From Anaerolineae bacterium (GTDB lineage Bacteria > Chloroflexota > Anaerolineae > 4572-78 > J111): a stretch of 7,031 bases of DNA. Below are positions 1-5,879 of the stretch, in pieces (the first letter of the stretch is position 1; each line of letters opens with the position of its first letter). A program made the position numbers and the translations under genes. Below the pieces are notes generated by a model. The model searched no databases. It was not told the origin of the DNA and worked only from the letters and a program-made list of their open reading frames with translations. The stretch lies in contig JAGRBY010000379.1 of the NCBI GenBank assembly GCA_020433835.1, positions 1 through 7,031 of the forward strand, given 5' to 3'.

Positions 1-5
1 TAGGG

Positions 6-2390
6 TCAATGATTTTTATCTACCCAAATACGCTGTCCATCCGTGACCAGTTCAATCGTACTGCGTTCATCTGTGCGCAGTACAGTTAGGCCGTGAGCCG
101 CATAGCGTTCCAGTACCTCTGGCGATGGATGCCCAAAACGATTATCTTTACCGACCGAAATAACCACCACTTGCGGATTGACCGCGTCGAGAAACATTTC
201 GGTTGATGAGGTTTTACTGCCATGGTGGGGGCTTTTGAGAACGGTGGCCTGCAAAGGCGCGTCGATCTGCACCAATCTCTGCTCAACCGGCGCTTCGATA
301 TCACCAGAGAAAAGGAAGCTAACCTGTCCAAATTGAAGGTGTAGAACGATCGAGTGGTTATTGGGTTCATCGATATGCGCAACCGCCGGGCCAGGGCTGA
401 GAATAGTGGCGGTCACGTTCTGACCCAAATGTAGAGGTGTTCCGGCCTGAGCTACAACCGGGGTTAATTTTACCTTATGGAGTTCGGCCTCCCAGGTGCG
501 GTAGAGCTGACTGGTTCCCTCAACATCAGCCACTAAGGCCCGTTCAACAGTATAGCGATCCAGAAGCGAAACCAGCCCGCCCAGGTGATCGGCATCGGGG
601 TGCGTGTTGATGACCAACTCTAAAGTGCGATCCCAAAACGGCATTTCCTGTCCCAATCGCCAGTTGAGATCGGTGGCCGAAGGGCCGCCGTCGATCAAAA
701 TTTGGTCGCCCTCCGGCAATGTGATCAGAATCGCATCGCCCTGGCCCACATCTAAATAGGCAACGTGCAGGTGACCATCAGGCAGCGATAAAACGGCCAG
801 CCAGATCAGCACCACAATCACCGCCAAACCACCGACCCACAGCCGTGTTTGCAGCGATCCAATCTCCGGAAGCCGAAATTGGAGTCGATGTTCATCAGTT
901 TGAGAGGATTGGTTTGCCGACCAGATGCCGGCGGCGATGGCGGCATAAAGCAGCACCAGCAGCCAAAATGGGAGCGCTCCCAAATCGAGCGAGGCGAAGG
1001 GCAGCCGCGCTGTCTGCTCAACAATCCAAACCGACCAGGCCAGCGGCAGCCACACCAACCAACTGAGTAGTTGCCCCAGCGACAGCCAAACCATTCCTAC
1101 CAGCGTGGCGATACCGCCTACAACCATAATCGGCGGCTGAACCGGCAAGATGAGCAGATTGGAAAGCAGCGAAACCAGCGAAAAACGGCCAAAGTGATAA
1201 ACGATGAGAGGGCCGGTAATGATCTGGGCGGCCAAGGTAACAATCAGCAGTTCGTTGAGCAAGGCCATCAATAAGCCAACGTGCTCGGTTTTAAGACGGT
1301 TCTGGAGAAAGCTGAAGGTCAGGTGTTCGAGTGGTGGAACCAAAACAATCAACCCTAATGTGGCGACAAAACTGAGTTGAAAGCCAACGTCCCATAGAAT
1401 AAGCGGGTTGATAAGCGATAATGCAATCGCGGAAGCAATCAGTGAGTTTATTGCTAAGTTGGGTCGACCGGCCCAGATGGCCACAATATACATTAAACCC
1501 ATAAACGCTGCTCGTTGCACAGCAGCATCAGCGCCAACTAAAAATGTATAAACAATTACGCCGATGATAGCCAATGGCGGCGCGTATTGTTTGCCAACCA
1601 ACCGCTGGCCGAGCAGCAAAAAAATGCCCGCAATAAGCGATATATTGCTGCCGGAGATGACAATGATGTGCGATGTGCCGGTCATGTTAAATGCCTCATA
1701 CAAACCGCGCGGAATTCCGGTTTCGATGCCCAACAGAATCCCATTGAGCAGCGAGGCGTAAGGTTCAGCCATCATCCGATTGATGGTTTGTGAAGCGTGA
1801 TGCTTAAATGTGAGCAGCGCTGTCCAGAATGGACTCCCCTGGCCTGACTCGATGAGTGTAATTTGGGGGCGGCGCACCATCGAATAGATACCAAAGCGGG
1901 CCAAGTAATCGGCGTAGGAGAAATCTTCGAAGATGGGCGGCGTTTCCGGCTTGCCGGTGATGGTTAATCGATCGCCATAAAAGCGTTCGGGATAGCGCGG
2001 GGCGCGAATAAGGAGTAATCCTTGACCCTCTTTGACAATACCTTCGGCTTCAATGGTTTCGACTCGTAGTTGAAGATTAATGTGGTAGTCACGCACATCC
2101 GGCTCATCGATGACGATGCCGGTTATCTTGAGAGGTGTTGCCGTATCATTGTAAAAAGCAATATGAGACGGATCGAACGTTGGTTGAAAAAAAGTCAACC
2201 GAAATGCGCCGGCCGTTAAAGCCAGAGCCAGAATAGCCCCCGCTTTGATGCGTCGATCCCGTTGGTACAGGAACAGAGCCGCGAGAGCAATGACACCGGC
2301 TAAAGCCGCTATTGGCCATGGCACATTAAGCCAGCGTGCCAGGGCGATACCTATAATCCAGGCAATTCCAAGTCGTGATAAAAGAGGCAC
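6..2390 (-). CDS. comEC: ComEC/Rec2-family DNA internalization channel protein
   Basis: This 794-residue protein is the inner-membrane channel that carries single-stranded transforming DNA into the cytoplasm in competence systems. Reading from the N-terminus, two hydrophobic helices (about 8-65) precede a soluble DUF4131/OB-like part (about 75-180). The polytopic Competence domain (about 210-490) follows and contains the family blocks GTSHIIVISGSNIS (238-251), DAAVQRAAFMG (288-298) and WDVGFQLSF (333-341). After a last helix (about 517-536) comes a C-terminal metallo-beta-lactamase fold with DVGQGDA (547-553), IDGG (566-569), the metal motif HPDADH (597-602), SGD (695-697) and HHGS (722-725). 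All expected metal ligands are present, so the lactamase-like domain is probably intact. Length is normal for full ComEC. The GTG start is chosen because AGGAG lies 8 nt upstream. No comEA or other competence gene is visible here; the gene stands alone behind its own promoter. Confidence 0.96.
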   Translation of the reverse strand: MPLLSRLGIAWIIGIALARWLNVPWPIAALAGVIALAALFLYQRDRRIKAGAILALALTAGAFRLTFFQPTFDPSHIAFYNDTATPLKITGIVIDEPDVRDYHINLQLRVETIEAEGIVKEGQGLLLIRAPRYPERFYGDRLTITGKPETPPIFEDFSYADYLARFGIYSMVRRPQITLIESGQGSPFWTALLTFKHHASQTINRMMAEPYASLLNGILLGIETGIPRGLYEAFNMTGTSHIIVISGSNISLIAGIFLLLGQRLVGKQYAPPLAIIGVIVYTFLVGADAAVQRAAFMGLMYIVAIWAGRPNLAINSLIASAIALSLINPLILWDVGFQLSFVATLGLIVLVPPLEHLTFSFLQNRLKTEHVGLLMALLNELLIVTLAAQIITGPLIVYHFGRFSLVSLLSNLLILPVQPPIMVVGGIATLVGMVWLSLGQLLSWLVWLPLAWSVWIVEQTARLPFASLDLGALPFWLLVLLYAAIAAGIWSANQSSQTDEHRLQFRLPEIGSLQTRLWVGGLAVIVVLIWLAVLSLPDGHLHVAYLDVGQGDAILITLPEGDQILIDGGPSATDLNWRLGQEMPFWDRTLELVINTHPDADHLGGLVSLLDRYTVERALVADVEGTSQLYRTWEAELHKVKLTPVVAQAGTPLHLGQNVTATILSPGPAVAHIDEPNNHSIVLHLQFGQVSFLFSGDIEAPVEQRLVQIDAPLQATVLKSPHHGSKTSSTEMFLDAVNPQVVVISVGKDNRFGHPSPEVLERYAAHGLTVLRTDERSTIELVTDGQRIWVDKNH

Positions 2391-2411
2391 AAGACAAACT
2401 CCTGATAGAAA

Positions 2412-2441
2412 ATTTTATCATAGCCTGGAAATGAAGGTCAA
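2412..2441 (-). promoter_or_regulatory. Candidate sigma-70 promoter of comEC
   Basis: On the minus strand, TTGACC (2436-2441) is followed after 18 nt by TAAAAT (2412-2417), which would start transcription near 2405, close to the GTG codon at 2388-2390. AGGAG lies between them, 8 nt before the start codon. Both boxes are good but not perfect matches and the spacer is one base long, so the assignment is reasonable but unproven. Repeat element copy A starts about 20 bp upstream of this -35 box. Confidence 0.5.
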
Positions 2442-2460
2442 CATCACCTCAAAAATTTTG

Positions 2461-2545
2461 TCAAAGTGACAGTCACTTGGACGCCCCAAATCGATCTGTT
2501 TTGGCTAATCTAATGTTGATTTATTACCAATAAGTGACAGTCACC
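2461..2545 (+). repeat. Palindrome-bounded 84-bp repeat element, copy A
   Basis: This non-coding segment matches the reverse complement of 5762-5845. Aligned by hand, 64 of 84 paired bases agree with one single-base gap (at about 2522). The most conserved parts are the two palindromic ends and the inner block AAATCGA-Y-CTGTTT (2488-2501). The left end is AAGTGACAGTCACTT (2464-2478) and the right end AAGTGACAGTCACCT (2532-2546), with palindrome centres 68 bp apart. It contains no convincing open reading frame. It lies between the divergent comEC and phasin-like genes, about 130 bp before the latter's start codon. It could be a miniature mobile repeat (MITE/REP-like) or a conserved regulatory module with two operator sites. 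Confidence 0.8.
2464..2478. promoter_or_regulatory. Palindrome AAGTGAC-A-GTCACTT (element A, left)
   Basis: A perfect 7-bp inverted repeat around a single central A. Such short odd-length dyads are typical of dimeric transcription-factor sites, or of the ends of palindromic repeat elements. The protein that binds it cannot be named from the sequence. Confidence 0.75.
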
Positions 2546-2546
2546 T
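2532..2546. promoter_or_regulatory. Palindrome AAGTGAC-A-GTCACCT (element A, right)
   Basis: The same dyad as at 2464-2478 with one arm mismatch (A opposite C). Its centre is 68 bp from the first, a little under six and a half DNA turns. Confidence 0.7.
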
Positions 2547-2568
2547 AATTTTTGCGTAAACCCTGTTT

Positions 2569-2622
2569 GTAACTCAACTGTAACTGAGAAGTAACTGATA
2601 TGCAACCCCCACATGCTATACT
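2569..2622 (+). promoter_or_regulatory. Phasin-like gene promoter with three 11-bp-spaced GTAACT repeats
   Basis: GTAACT occurs at 2569-2574, 2580-2585 and 2591-2596, each exactly 11 bp after the last. A good -10 box, TATACT (2617-2622), follows after 20 nt, and there is no proper -35 hexamer. Direct repeats with 11-bp period in place of the -35 box are the hallmark of sites for OmpR/PhoB-family response regulators (Pho-box geometry). The GTAACT sequence itself is not the classical Pho box. Transcription would start near 2629, giving a leader of about 45 nt. The repeats and spacing are seen directly; the activator type is inferred. Confidence 0.5.
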
Positions 2623-2660
2623 CAGTTCATAAATAAAAATTACTTTTTGTTATATTACTT

Positions 2661-2666
2661 AGGGAG
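2661..2666 (+). promoter_or_regulatory. Ribosome binding site AGGGAG for the phasin-like gene
   Basis: AGGGAG ends 7 nt before ATG 2674. It fixes the start there and rules out the upstream in-frame TTG at 2647. Confidence 0.8.
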
Positions 2667-2673
2667 AATAACG

Positions 2674-3021
2674 ATGAACGCAGTAAATAACTATGTAGAT
2701 GTCAGCAAAAAATGGTTCGATTTTCAAGTGAAAACGGGTCAAGATTTTGTTGAAGTGTTGAGAAACGTAAATGAATTCAATCCGGCTTTAGTTTGGAATA
2801 AATCCGTTGCAGCTTCAGAAGCATCAGTTCAAGAAAGCTTAAATGCTGAAGTAGCCGGCGCACAAATTTTGTTTGATGAAGTTGCCGCTGTTGATAACCT
2901 GCCTGCCCCCGCTATCGAATTGGTTAAGCAAATGCAAGGTCTTACCGGTCAATTCACCGACACGCAGCGTGCCTTTGTTGAAAATTGGTTCAACTTGCTC
3001 AAGAAAGTCAACTTCAACTAG
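2674..3021 (+). CDS. Small phasin-like protein
   Basis: A 115-residue, cysteine-free protein predicted to be mostly amphipathic helix, with no signal peptide or membrane segment. It resembles the phasin family: an N-terminal helix rich in K/F/W (YVDVSKKWFDFQVKTGQDF, 7-25), a central Ala/Glu-rich part (46-72), a Pro break (LPAPA, 76-80), and a C-terminal helix TDTQRAFVENWFNLLKKVN (95-113). Phasins coat polyhydroxyalkanoate granules or act as small granule-associated or stress proteins. The ATG at 2674 is chosen because AGGGAG (2661-2666) sits 7 nt before it; an in-frame TTG at 2647 would place this ribosome site inside the gene. It is a single-gene unit with its own promoter and terminator, and it is visibly more AT-rich than its neighbours. 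No PHA synthase or depolymerase is in the window, so the granule role is a family-level guess. It could be another small helical protein. Confidence 0.72.
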   Translation: MNAVNNYVDVSKKWFDFQVKTGQDFVEVLRNVNEFNPALVWNKSVAASEASVQESLNAEVAGAQILFDEVAAVDNLPAPAIELVKQMQGLTGQFTDTQRAFVENWFNLLKKVNFN

Positions 3022-3075
3022 TTTTCGTGACCTACACCCAAATCCACCGAAAAGTGAATCTCACATCGATTAGAC

Positions 3076-3115
3076 AAAAAAGCTGACCTTAAAATTGAGG
3101 CTGGCTTTTTTGTTT
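3076..3115 (+). terminator. Rho-independent terminator of the phasin-like gene
   Basis: A hairpin pairs 3076-3090 with 3097-3111 around the loop AAAATT. It contains one A-C mismatch and a few G-T pairs, and it ends in a T-rich run. It lies 55 bp after the stop codon. The A-run on the left arm would also give a T-run on the other strand. Confidence 0.8.
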
Positions 3116-3164
3116 GTTAGCGTGCAGCCTTTCGTTGATAGCAAAATGCATACCTTCAATTTTG

Positions 3165-3197
3165 TATCCACAAATTATTGAAAATTGTGGGTGGATA
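3165..3197. promoter_or_regulatory. Overlapping dyads over the AlbA-gene promoter (candidate operator)
   Basis: Two inverted repeats overlap here. CCACAA (3168-3173) pairs with TTGTGG (3185-3190), centred near 3179. TATCCAC (3165-3171) pairs with GTGGATA (3191-3197), centred near 3181. Both span the -35 box and most of the spacer, where a bound repressor would block RNA polymerase. The downstream gene has a C-terminal winged helix, so autoregulation is a reasonable inference but not shown. Confidence 0.45.
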
Positions 3198-3206
3198 ATC
3201 TATAAT
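3178..3206 (+). promoter_or_regulatory. Near-consensus sigma-70 promoter giving a leaderless mRNA
   Basis: TTGAAA (3178-3183), a 17-nt spacer and a perfect TATAAT (3201-3206). Counting from the -10 box places +1 at 3213-3214, on or next to the ATG at 3214, so the message would have no 5' leader. Confidence 0.75.
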
Positions 3207-3213
3207 CTGGATT

Positions 3214-4581
3214 ATGTTAGAGAAGTTGATGAAACGTGGTCCGGGACAAACCGTAGCCTATATTGCCAGGCCAGAGGCAAAGCTTTTGGCCGAAACGATG
3301 GTGGCCTTCGCCAATGCCGATGGCGGTACCATTTTGCTTGGCGTTAATGACGAAGGGCAAGTCATCGACTATTTGATGGATGATGATGTCGAGGGCGAAT
3401 TGGTGCGGGCCATGGTCATGTGCCGCCCGCCGGTAGTAACCGAGTGGGAGCAGCACGAATTTCCAGATGGCGTGGTTGTCGCCTTAAAGGTAGCTCGCAG
3501 CCCGGAATTGCATGCGTTGGTCGATGGTCGGGTTTTGATCCGGCAGGGTGGGCAAAATCGGCCGCCCAGTGGCGATGTGATTCGCCATCTGGCCGCGACT
3601 AAATCGAGTGGCGATTTTGAAGCCGAGCCGGTTGCCGGGGCCACGCTGGTTGATCTCGATAAGAATTTGCTGGATGAATATCTGCGACTGCGGCAAGAGC
3701 GCGGCAGCCGAACACTACGTGGCAATTTACAAGATCACCTGGTTGAAATTGGGGCGATGCTGGAAGACGGCACACCCACGGTAGCTGGAATATTACTCTT
3801 TGGGAAATCGCCGCAATCATTTCTGCCGCAGAGTGGCGTTATTTTTGTAAAGTTCTTAGGCAAAGATGCCCGCGGGCGCGATGGTTTGGCCGGTTATGGT
3901 CGGCGCGTTGAAATCGATGGGCCGTTGGCGCGGATGATTGAGCGGGCCTGGAATGTTATCCGCGAAGAGATGCGGGTTGAAGCGGTGGTTACCGGGCTGC
4001 GCCGCAAGGAGATGGTAGAGTACCCGGCCTTTGCCGTGCGGGAGGCATTGGTGAACTCCATGTGCCACCGCGATTACCGGTTGAGCGGTCGTAGGGTTGA
4101 GATTCGGATGTACAGTGATCGGCTGGAAGTGATTAGCCCCGGTGGATTGCCCGGTTACATTACGCTTGATAATATCGTCGAAGAACATTTCTCGCGCAAT
4201 CCGCGGGTGGTGTCGGGCTTGTTTCAGTGGGGTTACATCGAAGAGTTGGGGTTGGGCATCGACCGTATGATTGAAGAGATGCTGGAAAACGGCCATACCG
4301 CCCCCGATTTTGAAGCCAAACCGTACTCCTTTACTGTGCGTCTCCATAACACGCGTGAGCGTGAACCGGCGGCTAAACGCTGGGATACGAATATGAACGA
4401 GCGCCAGATGCGGGCTATGAGTTATGTCGAGCAAAACGGCCGCATTACCAATCGCGATTATCGGCAGCTTTGCCCGGATGTGAATCCTGAAACGGTTCGG
4501 CTCGATTTGGTCGATTTGGTCGATAAAGGGCTTTTGCTCAAGATTGGGGATAAGAAGGGAACTTACTATATCTTGAAGTAA
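3214..4581 (+). CDS. AlbA_2-domain, GHKL-type ATP-binding, winged-helix putative transcriptional regulator (RecG-C-like family)
   Basis: A 455-residue soluble protein with three parts. The N-terminal Schlafen/AlbA_2 domain (about 11-128) carries the block ANADGGTILLGVNDEG (33-48). A middle region (about 150-260) joins it to a GHKL-type ATPase domain (HATPase_c_4, about 268-375) with REALVNSMCHRDY (276-288), DRLEVISPGGLP (302-313), SRNPRV (327-332) and EELGLGIDRM (343-352). A C-terminal winged helix (about 395-455) ends in a basic hairpin (KIGDKKGTYYI). Proteins with this layout are often labelled 'ATP-dependent DNA helicase RecG-related' or 'putative transcriptional regulator', but no helicase motifs are present. 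The partner and target are unknown. Start choice: ATG 3214 sits at the predicted transcription start; an in-frame ATG at 3229 preceded by AGAGAAG is the alternative and would remove five residues. The gene converges on the SH3 gene across a shared terminator. Confidence 0.9.
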   Translation: MLEKLMKRGPGQTVAYIARPEAKLLAETMVAFANADGGTILLGVNDEGQVIDYLMDDDVEGELVRAMVMCRPPVVTEWEQHEFPDGVVVALKVARSPELHALVDGRVLIRQGGQNRPPSGDVIRHLAATKSSGDFEAEPVAGATLVDLDKNLLDEYLRLRQERGSRTLRGNLQDHLVEIGAMLEDGTPTVAGILLFGKSPQSFLPQSGVIFVKFLGKDARGRDGLAGYGRRVEIDGPLARMIERAWNVIREEMRVEAVVTGLRRKEMVEYPAFAVREALVNSMCHRDYRLSGRRVEIRMYSDRLEVISPGGLPGYITLDNIVEEHFSRNPRVVSGLFQWGYIEELGLGIDRMIEEMLENGHTAPDFEAKPYSFTVRLHNTREREPAAKRWDTNMNERQMRAMSYVEQNGRITNRDYRQLCPDVNPETVRLDLVDLVDKGLLLKIGDKKGTYYILK

Positions 4582-4621
4582 GGTTGAAAAGAAAAGTGAC
4601 AAAATGGGTTGTAAAGAATCG

Positions 4622-4660
4622 AAAAACCCCGGCTCCATATGGAACCGGGGTTTGTTTTTT
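4622..4660. terminator. Bidirectional terminator between the AlbA-type and SH3 genes
   Basis: A strong 13-bp stem pairs 4624-4636 with 4641-4653 around the loop ATAT, with one C-A mismatch and a GC-rich core (CCCCGG/CCGGGG). T-runs follow on the plus strand (4651-4660), and an A-run precedes it (4622-4626), giving T's on the minus strand. It serves two convergent genes ending at 4581 and 4669. Confidence 0.9.
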
Positions 4661-4668
4661 GGCGTAAT

Positions 4669-5547
4669 CTACGACTCAAGCATTTTCATTTCGTAAATGG
4701 GGACATCGATGCGGATATACCGCGCTGCAACCCAGCCGCTGGTGCCATTCGGCAGGCCAACTTTATACCAGCGTCCGCTCACATCGCGACCGTAAACGGT
4801 AACCTGCTTACCCTGTCCTAGCCGGTCAACAACCCAGTAATTAAAACCGGGACCACTGCGAACATTGAGACCGGGCACGGTGACGTAGCCGGTATATGAA
4901 GCCGGCGGCTCAGGGGTACCCACTTCGGTGATGGGCAGTTGCCAGACAGGGAGGGAACTGTTGATATATTGGGCTGCTACCCAACCTTTTGAATAGTTCG
5001 ACAGCCGAATTTGCAGCCAGGTGCTGTCTGTATTGCGACCCAGCAACGTTACATACTCGCCTTGCCACAGAGCACTGATAACGGCTTGATTATAGCCGGG
5101 GCCGCTGCGCACGTTGAGTCGTGAAACGGTGACGTAGCCACTTGCTTCCGTCGGAATATGAGGCGGGGGAACGGGTGGAACGTTAGCCATCACCGGCAAA
5201 TTAGCTATAACATCCCAGGGCGCGTTGACATACGCTGTGTAAACCCAGCCAATCTGACCGTTGCCTAATCGAACCCGGAGCCAGGAACTATCGTCGGTTC
5301 GGTTCAAAAGATAAATGATTTGTCCGTAATAGACGCTGGCCACTTTATCAAAGCCTGTGCCGGGGCCGGAGCGCACGTTAAGATACTGCGTATTTACTGT
5401 AGCGCTTGGCTCATAACGAAAGTGCTCTGCCTCAACTTGTCCATTGTTAACCTCCGGTTCATCGGCGGCTGCCGTATGAACCACACCACTGAGTAGAAGA
5501 ATACTCAATAGTCCTACCATTAAAAATCGTTTGCTTTTTGACAACAT
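4669..5547 (-). CDS. Secreted protein with three bacterial SH3 (SH3b) repeats
   Basis: A 292-residue exported protein. Residues 1-28 form a classical signal peptide: basic KSKR, hydrophobic core LMVGLLSILLLSGVV, and a likely cut after A28 in HTAAA-DE. Three SH3b domains follow at about 50-108, 136-196 and 218-279. Each has a Tyr/Leu-NVRSGPG entry (LNVRSGPG at 56-63, 144-151 and 227-234) and a Gly-Trp-Val-Ala/Tyr exit (GWVYTAYV, GWVAAQYI, GWVAARYI), joined by Pro-rich linkers (PPVPPPHIP near 124-132). SH3b domains commonly bind cell-wall peptides or glycans. There is no peptidase, amidase or other catalytic domain, so this looks like a wall-binding or envelope adaptor protein. The start is ATG 5547, because AGGAG lies 8 nt upstream; the upstream in-frame ATG at 5586 would put 13 residues before the signal peptide. 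Repeats 2 and 3 are closest, also at the DNA level, suggesting internal duplication. Confidence 0.93.
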   Translation of the reverse strand: MLSKSKRFLMVGLLSILLLSGVVHTAAADEPEVNNGQVEAEHFRYEPSATVNTQYLNVRSGPGTGFDKVASVYYGQIIYLLNRTDDSSWLRVRLGNGQIGWVYTAYVNAPWDVIANLPVMANVPPVPPPHIPTEASGYVTVSRLNVRSGPGYNQAVISALWQGEYVTLLGRNTDSTWLQIRLSNYSKGWVAAQYINSSLPVWQLPITEVGTPEPPASYTGYVTVPGLNVRSGPGFNYWVVDRLGQGKQVTVYGRDVSGRWYKVGLPNGTSGWVAARYIRIDVPIYEMKMLES

Positions 5548-5673
5548 AGAAGTCTCTCCTGATACTATTTTGTTATTAAAGTACAAGTCTTCTTACTGTA
5601 GAAGACGATGTTTACCCGCATTTGGTTCCCGCTAAAATGTCTTTTTTGGCGAACCAATCTTGATTTGAGTATA
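5548..5673 (-). promoter_or_regulatory. SH3-gene leader with possible promoter and two hairpins
   Basis: On the minus strand a -10-like TATACT (5668-5673) has no clear -35 partner. If used, it gives a leader of about 110 nt. That leader holds two inverted repeats: TTGGTTC/GAACCAA (5622-5628 with 5651-5657, 22 nt apart), and GTCTTCT/AGAAGAC (5587-5593 with 5600-5606, 6-nt loop). The ribosome site AGGAG (5556-5560) is not within either hairpin. The hairpins could be operators or mRNA structure; no known riboswitch fold is recognised. Confidence 0.3.
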
Positions 5674-5760
5674 CAATTAAAAGCTTAACATTACATCCAC
5701 TAATTGATGGAACTTTTCGTAGGTCTAGAGACTTAGGACTCAAGTACGGAGTAACAAAAC

Positions 5761-5775
5761 TGGTGACAGTCACTT
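5761..5775. promoter_or_regulatory. Palindrome TGGTGAC-A-GTCACTT (element B, SH3-proximal)
   Basis: A GTGAC/GTCAC dyad around one base. It is the counterpart of 2532-2546 in copy A. Confidence 0.65.
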
Positions 5776-5845
5776 ATTGTTAATAAGCAGCAGTAAATTA
5801 TCTCAAACAGGTCGATTTAACCTGCCTAAGTGACTATCATTTCGA
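5762..5845 (-). repeat. Palindrome-bounded 84-bp repeat element, copy B (inverted relative to copy A)
   Basis: The reverse complement of this segment aligns with 2461-2545 at 64 of 84 bases with one gap (hand count). Its palindromes are AAGTGACTGTCACCA on the minus strand (5761-5775) and a more worn site, AAGTGACTATCATTT (5828-5842, plus strand), with centres 67 bp apart. Conserved inner block: AAATCGACCTGTTT (minus strand, 5805-5818). Relative to the SH3 gene it has the same orientation that copy A has relative to the phasin-like gene, ending about 215 bp before the SH3 start codon. The outer palindrome is decayed, as expected of an old copy or a weak second site. Confidence 0.8.
5828..5842. 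promoter_or_regulatory. Degenerate palindrome AAGTGAC-T-ATCATTT (element B, distal)
   Basis: The counterpart of the perfect dyad at 2464-2478, with two arm mismatches. It is recognisable mainly from its place in the 84-bp alignment. Confidence 0.5.
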
Positions 5846-5879
5846 GGGCATTAGTAGCGGAGAAGGAAAAACCTCTAAA

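Noticed and set aside
2245..2469. Small plus-strand frame antisense to the start of comEC
   Set aside because: It has no ribosome site, is Arg-rich in the shadow-frame manner, and overlaps the comEC start and promoter.
2464..2546. CRISPR-like repeat-spacer-repeat
   Set aside because: There are only two short palindromes per site, the sequence between them is itself conserved between the two copies, and no cas genes are present.
3214..4581. ATP-dependent DNA helicase RecG
   Set aside because: Homologues often carry this label, but no helicase motifs are present. The visible domains are AlbA_2, a GHKL-type ATP-binding domain and a winged helix.
3856..4638. Long open frame (260 codons) on the minus strand
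   Set aside because: It lies antisense to the AlbA-type gene, whose conserved domain blocks are intact across the same bases. Its composition and lack of recognisable motifs fit a shadow frame, and it runs through the terminator hairpin.
2461..5845. Composite transposon or insertion sequence bounded by the inverted elements
   Set aside because: No transposase or recombinase lies between them, no matching target-site duplication flanks the pair, and the copies are about 24% different. The imperfect AAATTTTG/AATTTTTG flanking copy A alone is too AT-rich to count as a duplication.
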